DNA of 64,000 nt from Candidatus Methanohalarchaeum thermophilum (GCA_001914405.1 MSDW01000001.1:186001-250000), one strand, 5' to 3'. Shown: positions 18,012-28,255, numbered from the stretch's first letter. Numbers and translations are program-made. Notes: a model not told the origin generated them from the sequence alone.

Positions 18012-18432
18012 TTATTTGGTGAGAAATCCCTCTTCCTCAAATTTCTGATTTTAGGTAGGGGAGATGAATCGGCACTATGATATTTGTATTTGGGAATCGA
18101 ATAGGTTTTTGTTGGGAGGTTCTGAGGCCTATGGGCTGAGTTTGAGCAGCTGAGTGCTTGGGTGTTTAGGTTGTTCCGCAAAGGGATACGTGGAAGGGCT
18201 TGGATCGGGGGTCCTAGTGACCGGACCGGGGCCCGTAACTGGGGCATATGATGGCGATGGATATAGGTGATGTCTTTGGAAAACAGTTTAAGTTTTTGTA
18301 ACCTGCTAACTAGAGCTGAGTCGTGCTCGGCATACACCCCTGGTAGGGAGCTATGAGCCTTGGAGCCTGAAGCACTCCAGATAGGTGGAAGTACCTTCCT
18401 AGATCTTTGAGTTAGGTAGGTGAGGAGGTCAC
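18012..18432 (+). mobile_element. family B ORF-less element, copy B2
   Basis: It follows TTAAC. Left end TTATTTGGTGAGAAATCCC with a stem built on CTCAAATTTCTGATTTTAGG; right end with AGGTGGAAGTACC and GAGGTCAC at 18432. Interior blocks GGGCTGAGTTTGAGCAGC, TGTTCCGCAAAGGGATACG, GGCCCGTAACTGGGGC, GAGCTGAGTCGTGCTCGGC and AGGGAGCTATGAGCC are nearly identical to B3 and B4. The antisense 144-codon frame is a by-product. Confidence 0.85.
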
Positions 18433-18701
18433 CCATTATTTTTTTGGTATAGTTAAGATTTAGCTGTGTTTTGGTATTGATAATTAATTGGAATGTACAA
18501 AAATTGTGGATCTTTCTTATTTTGGTTAATTAGAAATATAAGTGTGGAAGAAACTTGGGCTCTTCGTGTGGTTTTTTAAGTTTAAATGGTTTTTAGGAAT
18601 CTTTGTTTTTTGAAATACCAGCTAGGTATATACTTTAGCTTATTTATTGGTTTAAGTTTTTTTGGGGTATATGTCTGGTTATTGGGGTTATCTTTTTGTT
18701 T

Positions 18702-19991
18702 TCATTTTTCTTCTTCTCGTGATTTTATTAGTAGGAAGACTAGGAGAACTACGAATATGGCAATTATTAGTTGTATGAAGGCAATAAGTAAAAGTGGGCC
18801 ACTTATGATGTTCTTTATTAGGTTCTGTATGGGTATGTTTATTCCTTGTTCTCTATCTGTTTCTTTATCGGCTTCTGTTATTTTTAAGGTTATTGTATCG
18901 CTGTTAAATTTCTTGTATTCTACTTGAGATATCTTTATTTTGTGATTACCTTGTCTGTCGAACTTGATGTTCTTCCATTTATCTTCTGCTTCTCCTTGTA
19001 CTTTGTAATTAGTTAGGTTGTGGTGGGGGAAGTTTAATACTAAGTTATCTATTTCTGTAAGGTTGCTTATTTTTAATATGCACCTAGGGCTTTTTTCTAT
19101 ATAACTTTTTAAAACAGTTACTTCTGTTTCTTTGGGATTAACCTCAAACTTGTGTGCTTGTACTAATATTGTATGTTTTATATCTCTTTTTAATGAATTG
19201 AAGAAAGTATATATTTCTTCTGAATTAGATGTAGTGATATAACTAATTTTTTCTGTTACATTGTCAGATATGTATTTTACGCTTTCTATTTCTTGTATCT
19301 GGCTAGGTAAATCAACTTTAACAACGACGTCTTTTAATTGCTTATTTGAAGTATGGTTAATTTTGGTTGTCGAGTTTACATTGTAGCTGTAAATAGTTTT
19401 TCTCCAGCTTTCACTATTGTTAGTTGTATCTGTTGTGATCAGTGTGTAGTTGTGTTTACTCCAATTCTCTTCTGTGTAACTGAACTTATGGTTGCTTATA
19501 TTTATAATATCTATTAATTGGTTATCTCTTTGTAGCAAATACTTTTGGTTATTTAGGTTATTTATTTCAATTGTTGCAGATCCGGTATTTTGGCTAAAAC
19601 TCCATTTAATATGATTTTTCGTGTATTTTTTAATTATCACTTTTACTTGATCTGTTGAATTGATCTTTAGGTCCTCATAGAATGTTATAGTTTTTATATC
19701 TGAGTTCTGAATAGTTAGGTTGTATCTGCCACTAACTACGGTTGTATTTGTTCCTTTGGTAATTGATAAATAATTTAAGGTAGTTTGATGGCTGTAATTT
19801 AGGTAATAGGATGCATTATTTGGGTGAAGGTACACATCTGGGGAGATGGTTACATCTTCTTCAGATAAAGCATTTGCTTGTGGTGTAGTTAGAGTTAGGG
19901 CTGCGATTGATAGTAATATAACTAATAATAGGATTAATTTGGCTTGATTTAATTTTTTGATTCTTCCTAGGTTATTTAACTTTTTTTCCAT
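18702..19991 (-). CDS. secreted, C-terminally membrane-anchored surface protein, unknown
   Basis: A 429-residue protein. An N-terminal signal peptide (LILLLVILLSIAALTL up to ANA) leads into a beta-rich, Asn/Thr-rich ectodomain with many N-glycosylation sequons (NAS, NYS, NTT, NSS and others). A single C-terminal membrane helix (LLLIAFIQLIIAIFVVLLVF) is followed by KSREEEK. No domain is recognised; the repeated beta-sandwich feel suggests a cell-surface or S-layer-associated protein. The gene ahead of it on the same strand (20026-21762) is also a secreted protein. The 34-bp gap between them suggests a shared transcript. Confidence 0.75.
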   Translation of the reverse strand: MEKKLNNLGRIKKLNQAKLILLLVILLSIAALTLTTPQANALSEEDVTISPDVYLHPNNASYYLNYSHQTTLNYLSITKGTNTTVVSGRYNLTIQNSDIKTITFYEDLKINSTDQVKVIIKKYTKNHIKWSFSQNTGSATIEINNLNNQKYLLQRDNQLIDIINISNHKFSYTEENWSKHNYTLITTDTTNNSESWRKTIYSYNVNSTTKINHTSNKQLKDVVVKVDLPSQIQEIESVKYISDNVTEKISYITTSNSEEIYTFFNSLKRDIKHTILVQAHKFEVNPKETEVTVLKSYIEKSPRCILKISNLTEIDNLVLNFPHHNLTNYKVQGEAEDKWKNIKFDRQGNHKIKISQVEYKKFNSDTITLKITEADKETDREQGINIPIQNLIKNIISGPLLLIAFIQLIIAIFVVLLVFLLIKSREEEK

Positions 19992-20025
19992 GTTATGTCA
20001 TATAAATTTCTGGTTTTATCAAAGA

Positions 20026-21762
20026 TTAGCTAGTATTATCCTTGGTAATATTTTCTGATCCATTATCTGTTATATATACTCCTGTATTTCCGAGAACAAC
20101 GCAGTTTGATGAATTTGGACCTAATCTAATTGTTCCTGATCCTTCTGATATAGCGTTACCAATAATTGTTATTCTACTACCGTTACAGTATATAGCATCT
20201 TCATCTATGTTGGGGCTATCAAATTGACAGTTAGCCACGGTACCTCCAATTACCTCCGGCCCAATACGTATTCCATCTCTATCACTGGCTCTAATATATA
20301 CCCCATCAAGTATCCCATTTCTCTGTGTCTTGCTAGGCACCCAGTTTATTCCATCATAGTTATTTCCTTCTCCAGCAGTTGTTTGAACAGCTACATTCTT
20401 AACAGTAATATTATTTCCATCTATAGATATTGCGTGATCTGAAGTTTCTCCATCATATAAAGTGGCTCTTCCTCTGCCCTGAATCGTTTCATTTGAATGT
20501 AATGTAATTGGATCTAATACCCCTGATTTTTTTATTGGTGACCCAGGACCATGTATATCATAATAAGAGATAACTGTATTTTCTGATCCGTTGTCAATAA
20601 TCTCTGAATCTGTTGAAGTAATTAATATGTTTCTTCTTGAGCTAGAAGAAAATACTACTCCTCTATTAGATGAAGAAACCAGTTCAGCTGTAACTATAAC
20701 ACTATTTCTCCCTCCCCAATGAACTGCAGTGTCTGAATCAACAACTCCAAACAGACCAAATAACCCCAAAGTATTAACATCTTGGTTTGCGTAAACCAGA
20801 TACCGTCCTATAGAATTTCCACCGCATCCGCGAAAATAAACTTTTCTTATGTTGTTTCCAGAATTTTTTCCCTCTAGATGGATAGCATCTCTATTTGATT
20901 TATTTAAAAAGATATTAAAGAAATTTATTTTAGCTATTTTATTGTCGTTTTCATTTTTTATGTGGATTAGATCCACCGGATTATTGGCTTCATTATCACC
21001 TCGCACCTGGAAATCTCTGAATGTAAGTTGCTCAGTGAAATCTGTATCTGTTGGAGCTTTAATTGTTAATGCGTGTTTATTTGTAGAAGAAAGTATTTTA
21101 GTTTTGTTTCCTACTCCAATCACCTTCAATGGCTGTGGCCCTATATTATCTGGTTCTATGGTTACTGGATCATATTCGTTCACTCCTAATCGAAGTGTTC
21201 CAAAGACATTACTTGTTAAACAATAATCTATAGCATCTTGAGCTGCACTTTTACCTTGAAATACTTGCCCATCTGGCGCTATAACCGCTCCTTGATAAAG
21301 AGGATACAGTACCTCCCAACTATATTGTCCAAGAGGAGGTTCATGTGATATTTGTTCCGTATATAGAGCTTCTGCTGGATTTGTATAGCTACCAATCTCT
21401 CCAACATCTTGAAGATCAATTGGTATTCCGTCAGCACCATTAGGCCCTCCATCTGATATGGATCCTCCATCGATCAAGGTATTGGCACTTGCCCTGTTAA
21501 TACCTAAAAAACCAGCTAATATAGCTGCAGCACCAGCTCCAGTACCCTTAAGAACACTTCTTCTAGTAGTACTAGATCTACTTTCTCTTTTAACATCTCT
21601 AACAATTTTTCGAACCTTTTCTTCTTTGATCTCTTCTTTTAATTCTTCTTTAGCTCTTTCAATAGCTCCATCAATTGCTTCTTCTAATTCCTTATTTTCC
21701 AAAGAAACATCTTTTTTACTTCTAATTCCATTAACAAGATGACTAAATAAATTTAATTTCAT
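20026..21762 (-). CDS. Tat-exported right-handed beta-helix (pectate-lyase-like fold) protein
   Basis: A 578-residue protein. Residues 1-65 are charged and helical (LEEAIDGAIERAKEELKEEI ...), unusually placed ahead of a twin-arginine signal STTRRSVLKGTGAGAAAILA. The mature part has beta-helix character: many short turns such as LTIKAPTDTDFTEQLTFRDF, DAIHLEGKNSGNNIRKVYF, NNITVKNVAVQ and NGILDGVYIRASDRDGIRIG, as in pectate-lyase-type and phage tail-spike folds. It may bind or trim polysaccharide at the cell surface. It is upstream of the anchored surface protein at 18702. The fold is inferred from repeat pattern; catalytic residues were not identified. Confidence 0.75.
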   Translation of the reverse strand: MKLNLFSHLVNGIRSKKDVSLENKELEEAIDGAIERAKEELKEEIKEEKVRKIVRDVKRESRSSTTRRSVLKGTGAGAAAILAGFLGINRASANTLIDGGSISDGGPNGADGIPIDLQDVGEIGSYTNPAEALYTEQISHEPPLGQYSWEVLYPLYQGAVIAPDGQVFQGKSAAQDAIDYCLTSNVFGTLRLGVNEYDPVTIEPDNIGPQPLKVIGVGNKTKILSSTNKHALTIKAPTDTDFTEQLTFRDFQVRGDNEANNPVDLIHIKNENDNKIAKINFFNIFLNKSNRDAIHLEGKNSGNNIRKVYFRGCGGNSIGRYLVYANQDVNTLGLFGLFGVVDSDTAVHWGGRNSVIVTAELVSSSNRGVVFSSSSRRNILITSTDSEIIDNGSENTVISYYDIHGPGSPIKKSGVLDPITLHSNETIQGRGRATLYDGETSDHAISIDGNNITVKNVAVQTTAGEGNNYDGINWVPSKTQRNGILDGVYIRASDRDGIRIGPEVIGGTVANCQFDSPNIDEDAIYCNGSRITIIGNAISEGSGTIRLGPNSSNCVVLGNTGVYITDNGSENITKDNTS

Positions 21763-22161
21763 AATATAGTGCTAACTCCTTCCTCTATCCTATTAAATAC
21801 AAAAACACCTAATCTATGTCCTCATATATGTAATTAAATCAAACAATACTTATAGGTTTTTTCATTACCATTCCCCTTAAAAAACTAATATAACAAAAAA
21901 ACCACTTAAAAACAAACGACAAAAAAAAATAAAATCTAATAAAAACATTCAAGTATACAATATTTACTTAAACATATCAAAAAACCAAATTACTCATTAA
22001 AACATATTAACCACAAAATCCGATTTCATCACAAATCAAAAATATATGAAACTTCAGGAAACAGACAAAAATTCCCTAAACCGCCCAAAAAATGACTTTT
22101 CAATTTAAAAAATTTATCTTTTCTTTAATCTCAGTAAATAAAAAGATTTCAATTAATTGGT
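21763..22161. other. gene-free AT-rich stretch
   Basis: Upstream region of the beta-helix protein, made of A- and T-rich tracts with no ORF, RNA or repeat recognised. Confidence 0.45.
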
Positions 22162-22264
22162 AGTAGAGTAAGGCAGAAAACCCCACGGCTTGCTGTAAAG
22201 GTTATCTATTTGACTGAGAAGACACCTCCCTAAATCTTTTGATTTAGGTAGTTGAGGAGGTCAC
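22162..22264 (+). repeat. short IS200/IS605-like palindromic element S1
   Basis: The left end AGTAGAGTAAGGCAG (as in A2 and A6) is joined after about 50 bp to a right end with a hairpin CCTAAATCTTTTGATTTAGG and terminal GAGGTCAC. It is a nearly empty element without the A-family interior. Confidence 0.7.
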
Positions 22265-22528
22265 CTAGAATCCATATTCCTAGAGAAGTTCTTCATTATC
22301 TCCTTTTAAAAGCTATAAATATACTTTAACACATTTTAACTGTTTTTAAGCATATTAATCATTTTTAATTATTTATTAGCGGGGTTTGAATATTATTAAA
22401 ACCTAAATCATTTCGAAAATTTATTATTTTAGGTTATTTGGATAAAGGTATTTTTATTCACGAGCGAAAGTCAACTGAAATAGGAACAGTTTATTAAATA
22501 GAGGAAGCTTATTTTGGTAGAAATTTAA

Positions 22529-23080
22529 TCAATTTTTGAATTGTGAAAATAGGCCTTTAGTTTTTTCTTCTATTTCTTTTAAATCTTTTTCTCCTGGTTT
22601 TCCTCTTATATCTCCTAGTCGTCCTTCAGTGGAAGCTGTTTCATAACTATTAGGATACTCTCCGATTATATACCATTCATCTAAAATATAGAACCCAAGA
22701 TGGTCATACATCTGTTCCATATACTTGACAGCTGGAGTCGCTTCATGTTTCCCTGTATGCACTCCACCATATGTACAGTATACAACAGCCATCTTCCCCT
22801 TTCTCTTGGGGCTTCCGGGCTTTATATCTCCAATTTCATTATACCTCTCTCTTAATTCATCAAACAGATCCATCATTGGTTCTCCAGGAAGCCACTGATA
22901 AACACCCGATCCGTTAAAGACAAAATCATAATCCAAAAGATCTACATCACTTGCATCAGTATTAACAGTAATTTTAACGGTATTTACCTCGTGGCCTAAT
23001 TCCTCTACTGTGCTACTTATTCTCTCAGCAACTTTTTTAGTATTACCAGATAATGAGTAATACAAATTTAAAACTTTCAC
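22529..23080 (-). CDS. flavodoxin-family protein
   Basis: A 183-residue flavodoxin-like FMN protein. The phosphate-binding loop is YYSLSGNTKKVAERI at residues 7-21, and the flavin-contact segments are FNGSGVYQWLPGEPM and YCTYGGVHTGKHEATPAV. It is of normal length for the flavodoxin/NAD(P)H oxidoreductase group and would act as a soluble electron carrier or quinone reductase. The start is a GTG. Two tandem 21-base repeats lie just upstream (23098-23141) and may be its operator. No gene partner lies nearby. Confidence 0.85.
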   Translation of the reverse strand: MKVLNLYYSLSGNTKKVAERISSTVEELGHEVNTVKITVNTDASDVDLLDYDFVFNGSGVYQWLPGEPMMDLFDELRERYNEIGDIKPGSPKRKGKMAVVYCTYGGVHTGKHEATPAVKYMEQMYDHLGFYILDEWYIIGEYPNSYETASTEGRLGDIRGKPGEKDLKEIEEKTKGLFSQFKN

Positions 23081-23097
23081 AAGAAAACATCTCTTTT

Positions 23098-23141
23098 AAG
23101 ATACTTTAGAAGTCAAAGTTAAGATACTTTAGAGGTCAAAG
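23098..23141. promoter_or_regulatory. tandem 21-base direct repeat upstream of flavodoxin gene
   Basis: AAGATACTTTAGAAGTCAAA and its copy AAGATACTTTAGAGGTCAAA, each followed by G, start at 23098 and 23121 (period 23, one mismatch). They lie 18-61 bp ahead of the flavodoxin start codon, a likely position for a regulator acting on both faces near two helical turns. No protein can be named. Confidence 0.5.
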
Positions 23142-23570
23142 AAACTATAGGCAGATGATTTTTACTTAATAAAAATATCTATATCTACATATACTTAAAT
23201 TACATCTATCATATCAAAATAATTTTTTCTCTCGTATTTATTAATTGAGAAGCAATCCCCCATATCAAACATAAAAATGTATCTATAGTCTTAGAATAAA
23301 TTAAACAAAATTGTAAGTAATTATAGCTTTATCTAGAAGTTTTGCAGTTGATTTAAAAACTTAAATCATTATAAACCGATTTTACGGCTTTAGAAAACTA
23401 GCTAAGTCTCAGGCTTTATACCAAATAGTTAGATAGGAGTTTAAGCCCATTTTTGGTTTAAGGTCTTGGAGTTTATTGAGAGAATGCAAAGAGAGAGTTG
23501 AAGAAACTAATTGATTAAATATTTGGCTTGGGTATATCCTAGTTTTTCTATAGAGGAGTAGTGAATCCCT

Positions 23571-23619
23571 CTTCTACCAAAATCAAAGATTTTAAAAAGG
23601 GGGCTTCTCAACCATTAAG
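23571..23619 (-). repeat. solo IS200/IS605-type palindrome S2
   Basis: On the minus strand it follows ATTAT, starts CTTAATGGTTGAGAAG and contains a hairpin around AAAATCTTTGATTTTGG, ending GGGATTCAC. It matches the left end of family E and A elements without any interior. The flanks from 23081 to 23961 hold no ORF. Confidence 0.65.
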
Positions 23620-23988
23620 ATAATTCTATGTTGATTGTATCTAATAAGATAGAGCATGATGTTAAATCAAATTTTTTTAATGTAATGCTTTTGTAGGGCC
23701 TTTTATTCTTATAAGCATAAATGAATTTGTTAAAGAATTTTTTACCTAGTGTTAGTAGTTAATATGTTAAATAGGGGTGTTAATTATTTTTTGTTTAAAA
23801 ATAACTGAGTTTGGAGTTGATTTAATGGATTTAAGGTATGCGAATATTTATATGTCTGTAGGAGGATTTAAGTTATAAGATAATAGGAGTATTCTGTTAC
23901 GCAAATTTGGGTAGGTCTGTTTTTTCTTGAATGAAAAGGGAATTAGTCTTTTACTCTGTTTGTGTCAGTAGCTCAGGAGGTGTATATC

Positions 23989-24189
23989 ATGGAAGAAGGT
24001 ACAGTTAAGTTTTTTAGTCGAATGAAGAATTATGGGTTTATAGATCCAGATGAAGGCAGTGATGATCTATTTGTTCACGCTAGTGACATCGAATCTGGAT
24101 TTCTGAAAGAAGATGATAGAGTTGGCTTTGAGTCTGAAGAAGGAGATAGAGGCCCAAGGGCTGTTAAAGTCAACAAAATAGAAGAATAA
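23989..24189 (+). CDS. cold-shock domain protein (CspA family)
   Basis: A 66-residue single cold-shock domain. EGTVKFFSRMKNYGFI contains RNP1, DDLFVHASDI contains RNP2, and GPRAVKVNKIEE closes the fold. It binds single-stranded RNA or DNA. The frame extends to a GTG at 23962, but AGGAGGTG sits 7 bases ahead of the ATG at 23989 and fixes the start. A TATA-like AATATTTATATG near 23844 would give a leader of about 120 nt, long for an archaeal mRNA. It is monocistronic. Confidence 0.93.
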   Translation: MEEGTVKFFSRMKNYGFIDPDEGSDDLFVHASDIESGFLKEDDRVGFESEEGDRGPRAVKVNKIEE

Positions 24190-24479
24190 AAAAGGATTAA
24201 AGTCGATTTCATTCGATTTAATTTGATCTGATTATTATTTCTTTAATCTAATTTCATTATCTCTTTTTTTTAATTTAATTTTGTCTCTTATTGGATTCTG
24301 TTTATTATTAGAATAGCTATTTTAGGGCTAGTTATAATTTAAGGCAGGTTTATTAACTTTTTTATTTGTAGTTGGCTAAAATTATATTTTTTGTTTCTTG
24401 GTAGAGTCTTTGGTTATTTTTTGGTTTAATTTTGTTTTGATTTGTAGCTTGTTGTTTAATTGATTCTTTATTCGGTTTT

Positions 24480-26285
24480 TTAGGATTTTTTCTTTATTAG
24501 TTGGGTTTTTTTGAGTTTTGATGAATTTATTAGTCCTTTATCTGTTATTCTTAGTTCTGGTAGGACTGGTAGAGCAAGTAAAGTTAAAGTTGGAAGCGGA
24601 GATTGTAGCTTACAGCCTATTTTGCTCCAGGCTTTTTTAATCTCTTTCATTTCTTTGTAGATTTCTTTTACAGTTTTTTGGGACATTAGTCCGGCTATTG
24701 GTAGTTTTAGTTTTGCTAGGGTTTTTCCTTTTTTAACGACTACGATACCTCCATTTATCTCTCGTAGGATATTAGCAGCTGCTGCCATGTCTTTCTCGTT
24801 TGAACCTACTACAATTAAGTTATGACTATCATGCGCTATTGTTGAAGCTGTAGCTCCATCTTTGATTCCAAATCCCTTTACAAAACCTAGTCCCATCCCA
24901 CCAGAATTATTGTGTCTTTCTATAACTGCTACTTTAGACAATTCTTTTGAATTGGGAATTTGTATTAAGTTATTTTTTGTTGGTAATTTTTCGTCTATAG
25001 AGTTAGTAATCGGTTTATCTTCGTTTACTTTGATGACTCTTACAACTACTTCGGAATCATTTTTACAATAGATGTCGAAATCTCTTTTATTTAATTTATC
25101 TGGAATATGGACTGTATTCTTCGATTTCTTTGGGTAATCAAATGGTTTTATCGAAGTAGATAGCTTACCATTTTCTGCAACTATTTTACCATTGAACATT
25201 ACTTTTTTAATTTTGAGCTTATCTAAATTACTGATAACAACCATATCTGCGTATTTGCCTGGAGATATACCTCCTAAAATATAGTTTAATCTAAAATGAG
25301 TTGCTGTATTAATTGTAGACATCTGTATGGCCTTTACTGGATCTGTTCCCTCCTCTATAGCTCTTTTAACGACATGATTCATATGTCCCTCTTCAACTAG
25401 ATCTCTAGGATGTCGATCATCGGTCACTAACGAAATTTGCTTTGTGTCAATCTCGTCTTCTGTAATTATCTTTATGATATCCTTTAGGTTCTTTAAAGAG
25501 GCAAATCCTTCTCGAATCATTAAGTGCATACCAAGCCTAACTTTTTGAAGACCTTCCTCTTTTGTCGTGGATTCATGGCAGGAAGACGGCCCAGCAGCAA
25601 TGTAAGAATTCAATTTTTTGAGACTCAATCCAGGAGCATGTCCTTCAACTGTTTTTTTAGCTTTAACTGTTTCCTTTATCATCTGGTGATACTTATCTTC
25701 ACCCGAAATAACTTCTTCATAATTCATCACTTCTCCTAAACCAATAGTTTCGTCCCATTCTAACGCCTTTTTTACATTATTTGGCCCAATTTTACCTCCA
25801 TTTGTCTCAAATTCACTGGAAGTAGATGGAACACATGAAGGAATAGTAATATAAGTTCTAAGCGGAACATTCTTTGATTCTTCGATCATCAGCTTAATTC
25901 CCTCAAGACCCAAGACATTAGCTATCTCATGAGGATCCATAAATACTCCAGTAGTTCCTAACGGTAAGGCAGACTTAGTGAAACTAGTTAATGTACACAT
26001 ACTGTCTTCTATATGAACATGACCATCTAATAGACCAGGAGCCAGATAATCTCCATCTAGATCAAGAACAGTTGTAAAATCACCTACTGTATGGTCTGCT
26101 TCCCCAACATAAGCTATTTTTCCATTCTTAACAGCTACATCAATATCTTCTAGTATCTCTCCGGAATAAACATTAATTAAATTACAGTCCTTGATCACAA
26201 GATCTGCTTTAATCTTTCCTAAACTAGTTAAAAAGACTTTTTTACTAGGATATTGAGATAATTCAGTTTCTTTAGGATTTTTCAT
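24480..26285 (-). CDS. ade: adenine deaminase
   Basis: A 601-residue amidohydrolase, normal length for Ade. Metal-site motifs are LDGHVHIEDSM (HxH), EGHAPGLSLKKL, AGPSSCHESTT and VTDDRHPRDLVEEGHMN. The ATHFRLNYILGGISPGKYAD segment and the C-terminal GIKDGATASTIAHDSHNLIV are also typical of adenine deaminases. It converts adenine to hypoxanthine with release of ammonia in purine salvage. It stands alone: convergent with cspA on one side and followed upstream by repeat B3. Confidence 0.95.
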   Translation of the reverse strand: MKNPKETELSQYPSKKVFLTSLGKIKADLVIKDCNLINVYSGEILEDIDVAVKNGKIAYVGEADHTVGDFTTVLDLDGDYLAPGLLDGHVHIEDSMCTLTSFTKSALPLGTTGVFMDPHEIANVLGLEGIKLMIEESKNVPLRTYITIPSCVPSTSSEFETNGGKIGPNNVKKALEWDETIGLGEVMNYEEVISGEDKYHQMIKETVKAKKTVEGHAPGLSLKKLNSYIAAGPSSCHESTTKEEGLQKVRLGMHLMIREGFASLKNLKDIIKIITEDEIDTKQISLVTDDRHPRDLVEEGHMNHVVKRAIEEGTDPVKAIQMSTINTATHFRLNYILGGISPGKYADMVVISNLDKLKIKKVMFNGKIVAENGKLSTSIKPFDYPKKSKNTVHIPDKLNKRDFDIYCKNDSEVVVRVIKVNEDKPITNSIDEKLPTKNNLIQIPNSKELSKVAVIERHNNSGGMGLGFVKGFGIKDGATASTIAHDSHNLIVVGSNEKDMAAAANILREINGGIVVVKKGKTLAKLKLPIAGLMSQKTVKEIYKEMKEIKKAWSKIGCKLQSPLPTLTLLALPVLPELRITDKGLINSSKLKKTQLIKKKS

Positions 26286-26357
26286 TCTCTAAATTAAAAT
26301 ATAGAAAAAGCTTACTTAACTTTAATCTTTTTTAATAAAAATATTAATTGATTTAAC

Positions 26358-26775
26358 TTATTTGGTGAGAAATCCTCTTCCTCAAATTTCTGATTTTAGG
26401 TAGGGGAGATGAGTCGGCACTATGATGTTTGTATTTGGGAATCGAATTGGTTTTTGTTGAGGGGTTCTGAGGCCTATGGGCTGAGTTTGAGCAGCTGAGT
26501 GCTTGGGTGTTTAGGTTGTTCCGCAAAGGGATACGTGGAATAGCTCGGAATGAGGTCCTAGTGACCGGACCGGGGCCCGTAACTGGGGCATATGATAGTG
26601 ATGGATATAGGTGATGTTCTGGTAGAACAGTTTAAGTTTTTGCAACCTGCTAACTAGAGCTGAGTCGTGCTCGGCATACACCCCTGGTAGGGAGCTATGA
26701 GCCTTGGACCTGGAGGACTCCAAATAGGTGGAAGCATCTTCCTAGATCTTTGATTTAGGTAGGTGGGGAGGTCAC
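26358..26775 (+). mobile_element. family B ORF-less element, copy B3
   Basis: It follows TTAAC. Nearly the same as B2 through the left hairpin and the interior blocks, with compensating-looking differences (AATAGCTCGGAATGAGG here against AAGGGCTTGGATCGGGG). It ends GAGGTCAC at 26775. It sits 73 bp upstream of the start of adenine deaminase and on the opposite strand. No conserved ORF. Confidence 0.85.
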
Positions 26776-26830
26776 GTTTTTCTAATAACCAGGGAACCTA
26801 ATTTTTTTAGTATAAAGAAGAGATCTAGAC

Positions 26831-27043
26831 ATGGTGAAATTTTTTATGGGCTTGGAAGAAGACCTGCTTCGGTTACTAAAAGAACAAGATAAAGAAAATG
26901 CAGTTTCGGCCGATTTGATCTCTCAGAGACTAGGACGTCCTAAGTTTGAAGTTGAAAATAAGCTTGATGAACTAGAAAGAAAAGGAATGATATACGCTAT
27001 AGAAGCTGAAGAAGGTGATTACAAATTGTACTTTGTTGAATAA
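26831..27043 (+). CDS. small winged-helix protein
   Basis: A 70-residue protein that is almost entirely one winged helix: LLRLLKEQDKENAVSADLIS, LGRPKFEVENKLDELERKGM and a short wing YAIEAEEGDYKLYFVE. Such tiny proteins are common archaeal regulators. The start could also be the ATG at 26846 (MGLEED). It lies between repeat B3 and a broken tnpB, without partner genes. The target is unknown. Confidence 0.65.
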   Translation: MVKFFMGLEEDLLRLLKEQDKENAVSADLISQRLGRPKFEVENKLDELERKGMIYAIEAEEGDYKLYFVE

Positions 27044-27084
27044 TCTACCCAAAATTTGGTTAAGGAAGTTAAATCCTTTTATTC

Positions 27085-28255
27085 GTGACCTCCTCTCATC
27101 CCTTAAAAGGGATGAGCTTCCCAAAGTGGGATACTAGGTTAGAGTTTTGTACGCCCTCTTGGGCATTCCTTCTGGGCGGGGTCACTTCACCCTGTCAATT
27201 CAGGGTACCGCCCCTCTCCAAACCAGATATACTGGCTTGGCTACTTCCTCTCCCGACAATGTTTCATGCACCAACATAATCAGCATTAGCAGTGTAGCCA
27301 CAACTTAAACACTTGAAATGTCCCTGACTGGGTCTATCCGTGTCTTTAGAGTTACACTTCGGACAGGTCTTTGATGTGTTATGTTCATCAACCAAGTGGA
27401 CATGAGCCCCCTCTCTCTCTTCAACCGATGCCTTAATTGGTTCTTTAGCTCTGCATAAGGAAAAGAGTTTAATCGCCTAGACAACAAGCCCTTGTCAGGT
27501 GGCGTTGGCAATGAAAGATCATCAATAAAAACATGCACTTCTCTTCCTTCTCTTATTAGTTTTTTTATCCATTTGACTTCTTCACTTACAATTTCTCTTA
27601 CTCACTCCTTTTTCTTTTTTCGAAAGCTCCAATCGATTCTAGGTATCTCTGAACCAAGTCCCTTATTCTGCAAGTCCCTCCTAATCTCCGTTTCTTTTTT
27701 ACCTTTTTCTCGTAGCTCAGAGCCACTTTGGAATCTCAGCCTCTGTACCTCTCTTTGTTTGGGTAGTAATAGGTGCATGGAAGTTTTCTTTGCCTCGCCC
27801 AGTGTGAAGTGTCACCCATTCATTTTCTAGGTTTAGGGAGAATATGGTAGAGTCGAACAAGGGAGCATACCGCTCAATGTCTGGAAAAATTTTGCCTATT
27901 TTCTCTCCTGCTTTCTCTCTCTTCTCTTTCCATGTTCTAAAGCTACTCCACTTCTGTATGGATTCTGTTATGGCAGTGTCGTAGAAATGACTATGATGGC
28001 CATGAACAGCTCTTTTACAATTATAGGATTTGTTTCGGCTCTTAGTTGGATAAAACAACTTCTTCACCCGTTTTCGACTATGGGTAATTGATTCCTCGCT
28101 AAAATCCATATCTTCTTCATAGTAGATTGTTGGAAGCAACTGCACCATCTTCGGAAACCTATCGATTATCCCCTCTAGGATTGTTCTTTTTCGCCTAGTA
28201 ACCCTAGAAGAAACAGGTACTTGATATGCAACTATTGTGTCTTCAGTTTTAGTTT
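27085..28255 (-). pseudogene. tnpB pseudogene of an IS200/IS605-type element
   Basis: Pieces of one TnpB lie in different frames. The N-terminal part is at 28255-27717 (EDTIVAYQVPVSSRVTRRKR onward, ending PITTQTKRGTEAEIPKWL). The C-terminal part is at 27600-27240, with VFIDDLSLPTP (RuvC II region), RLNSFPYAELKNQLRHRLKR and a zinc finger CPKC ... CLSCGYTANADYVGA that then meets a stop where GARNI is expected. Several frameshifts separate them. The right end, GGGAAGCTCATCCC-type hairpin plus GAGGTCAC, is at 27085-27122. The left end is not clear and may have been lost next to element D1. Confidence 0.75.

Noticed and set aside
18002-18436. 144-codon minus-strand frame in B2
   Set aside because: Broken into different lengths in B3 and B4; antisense to the proposed RNA.
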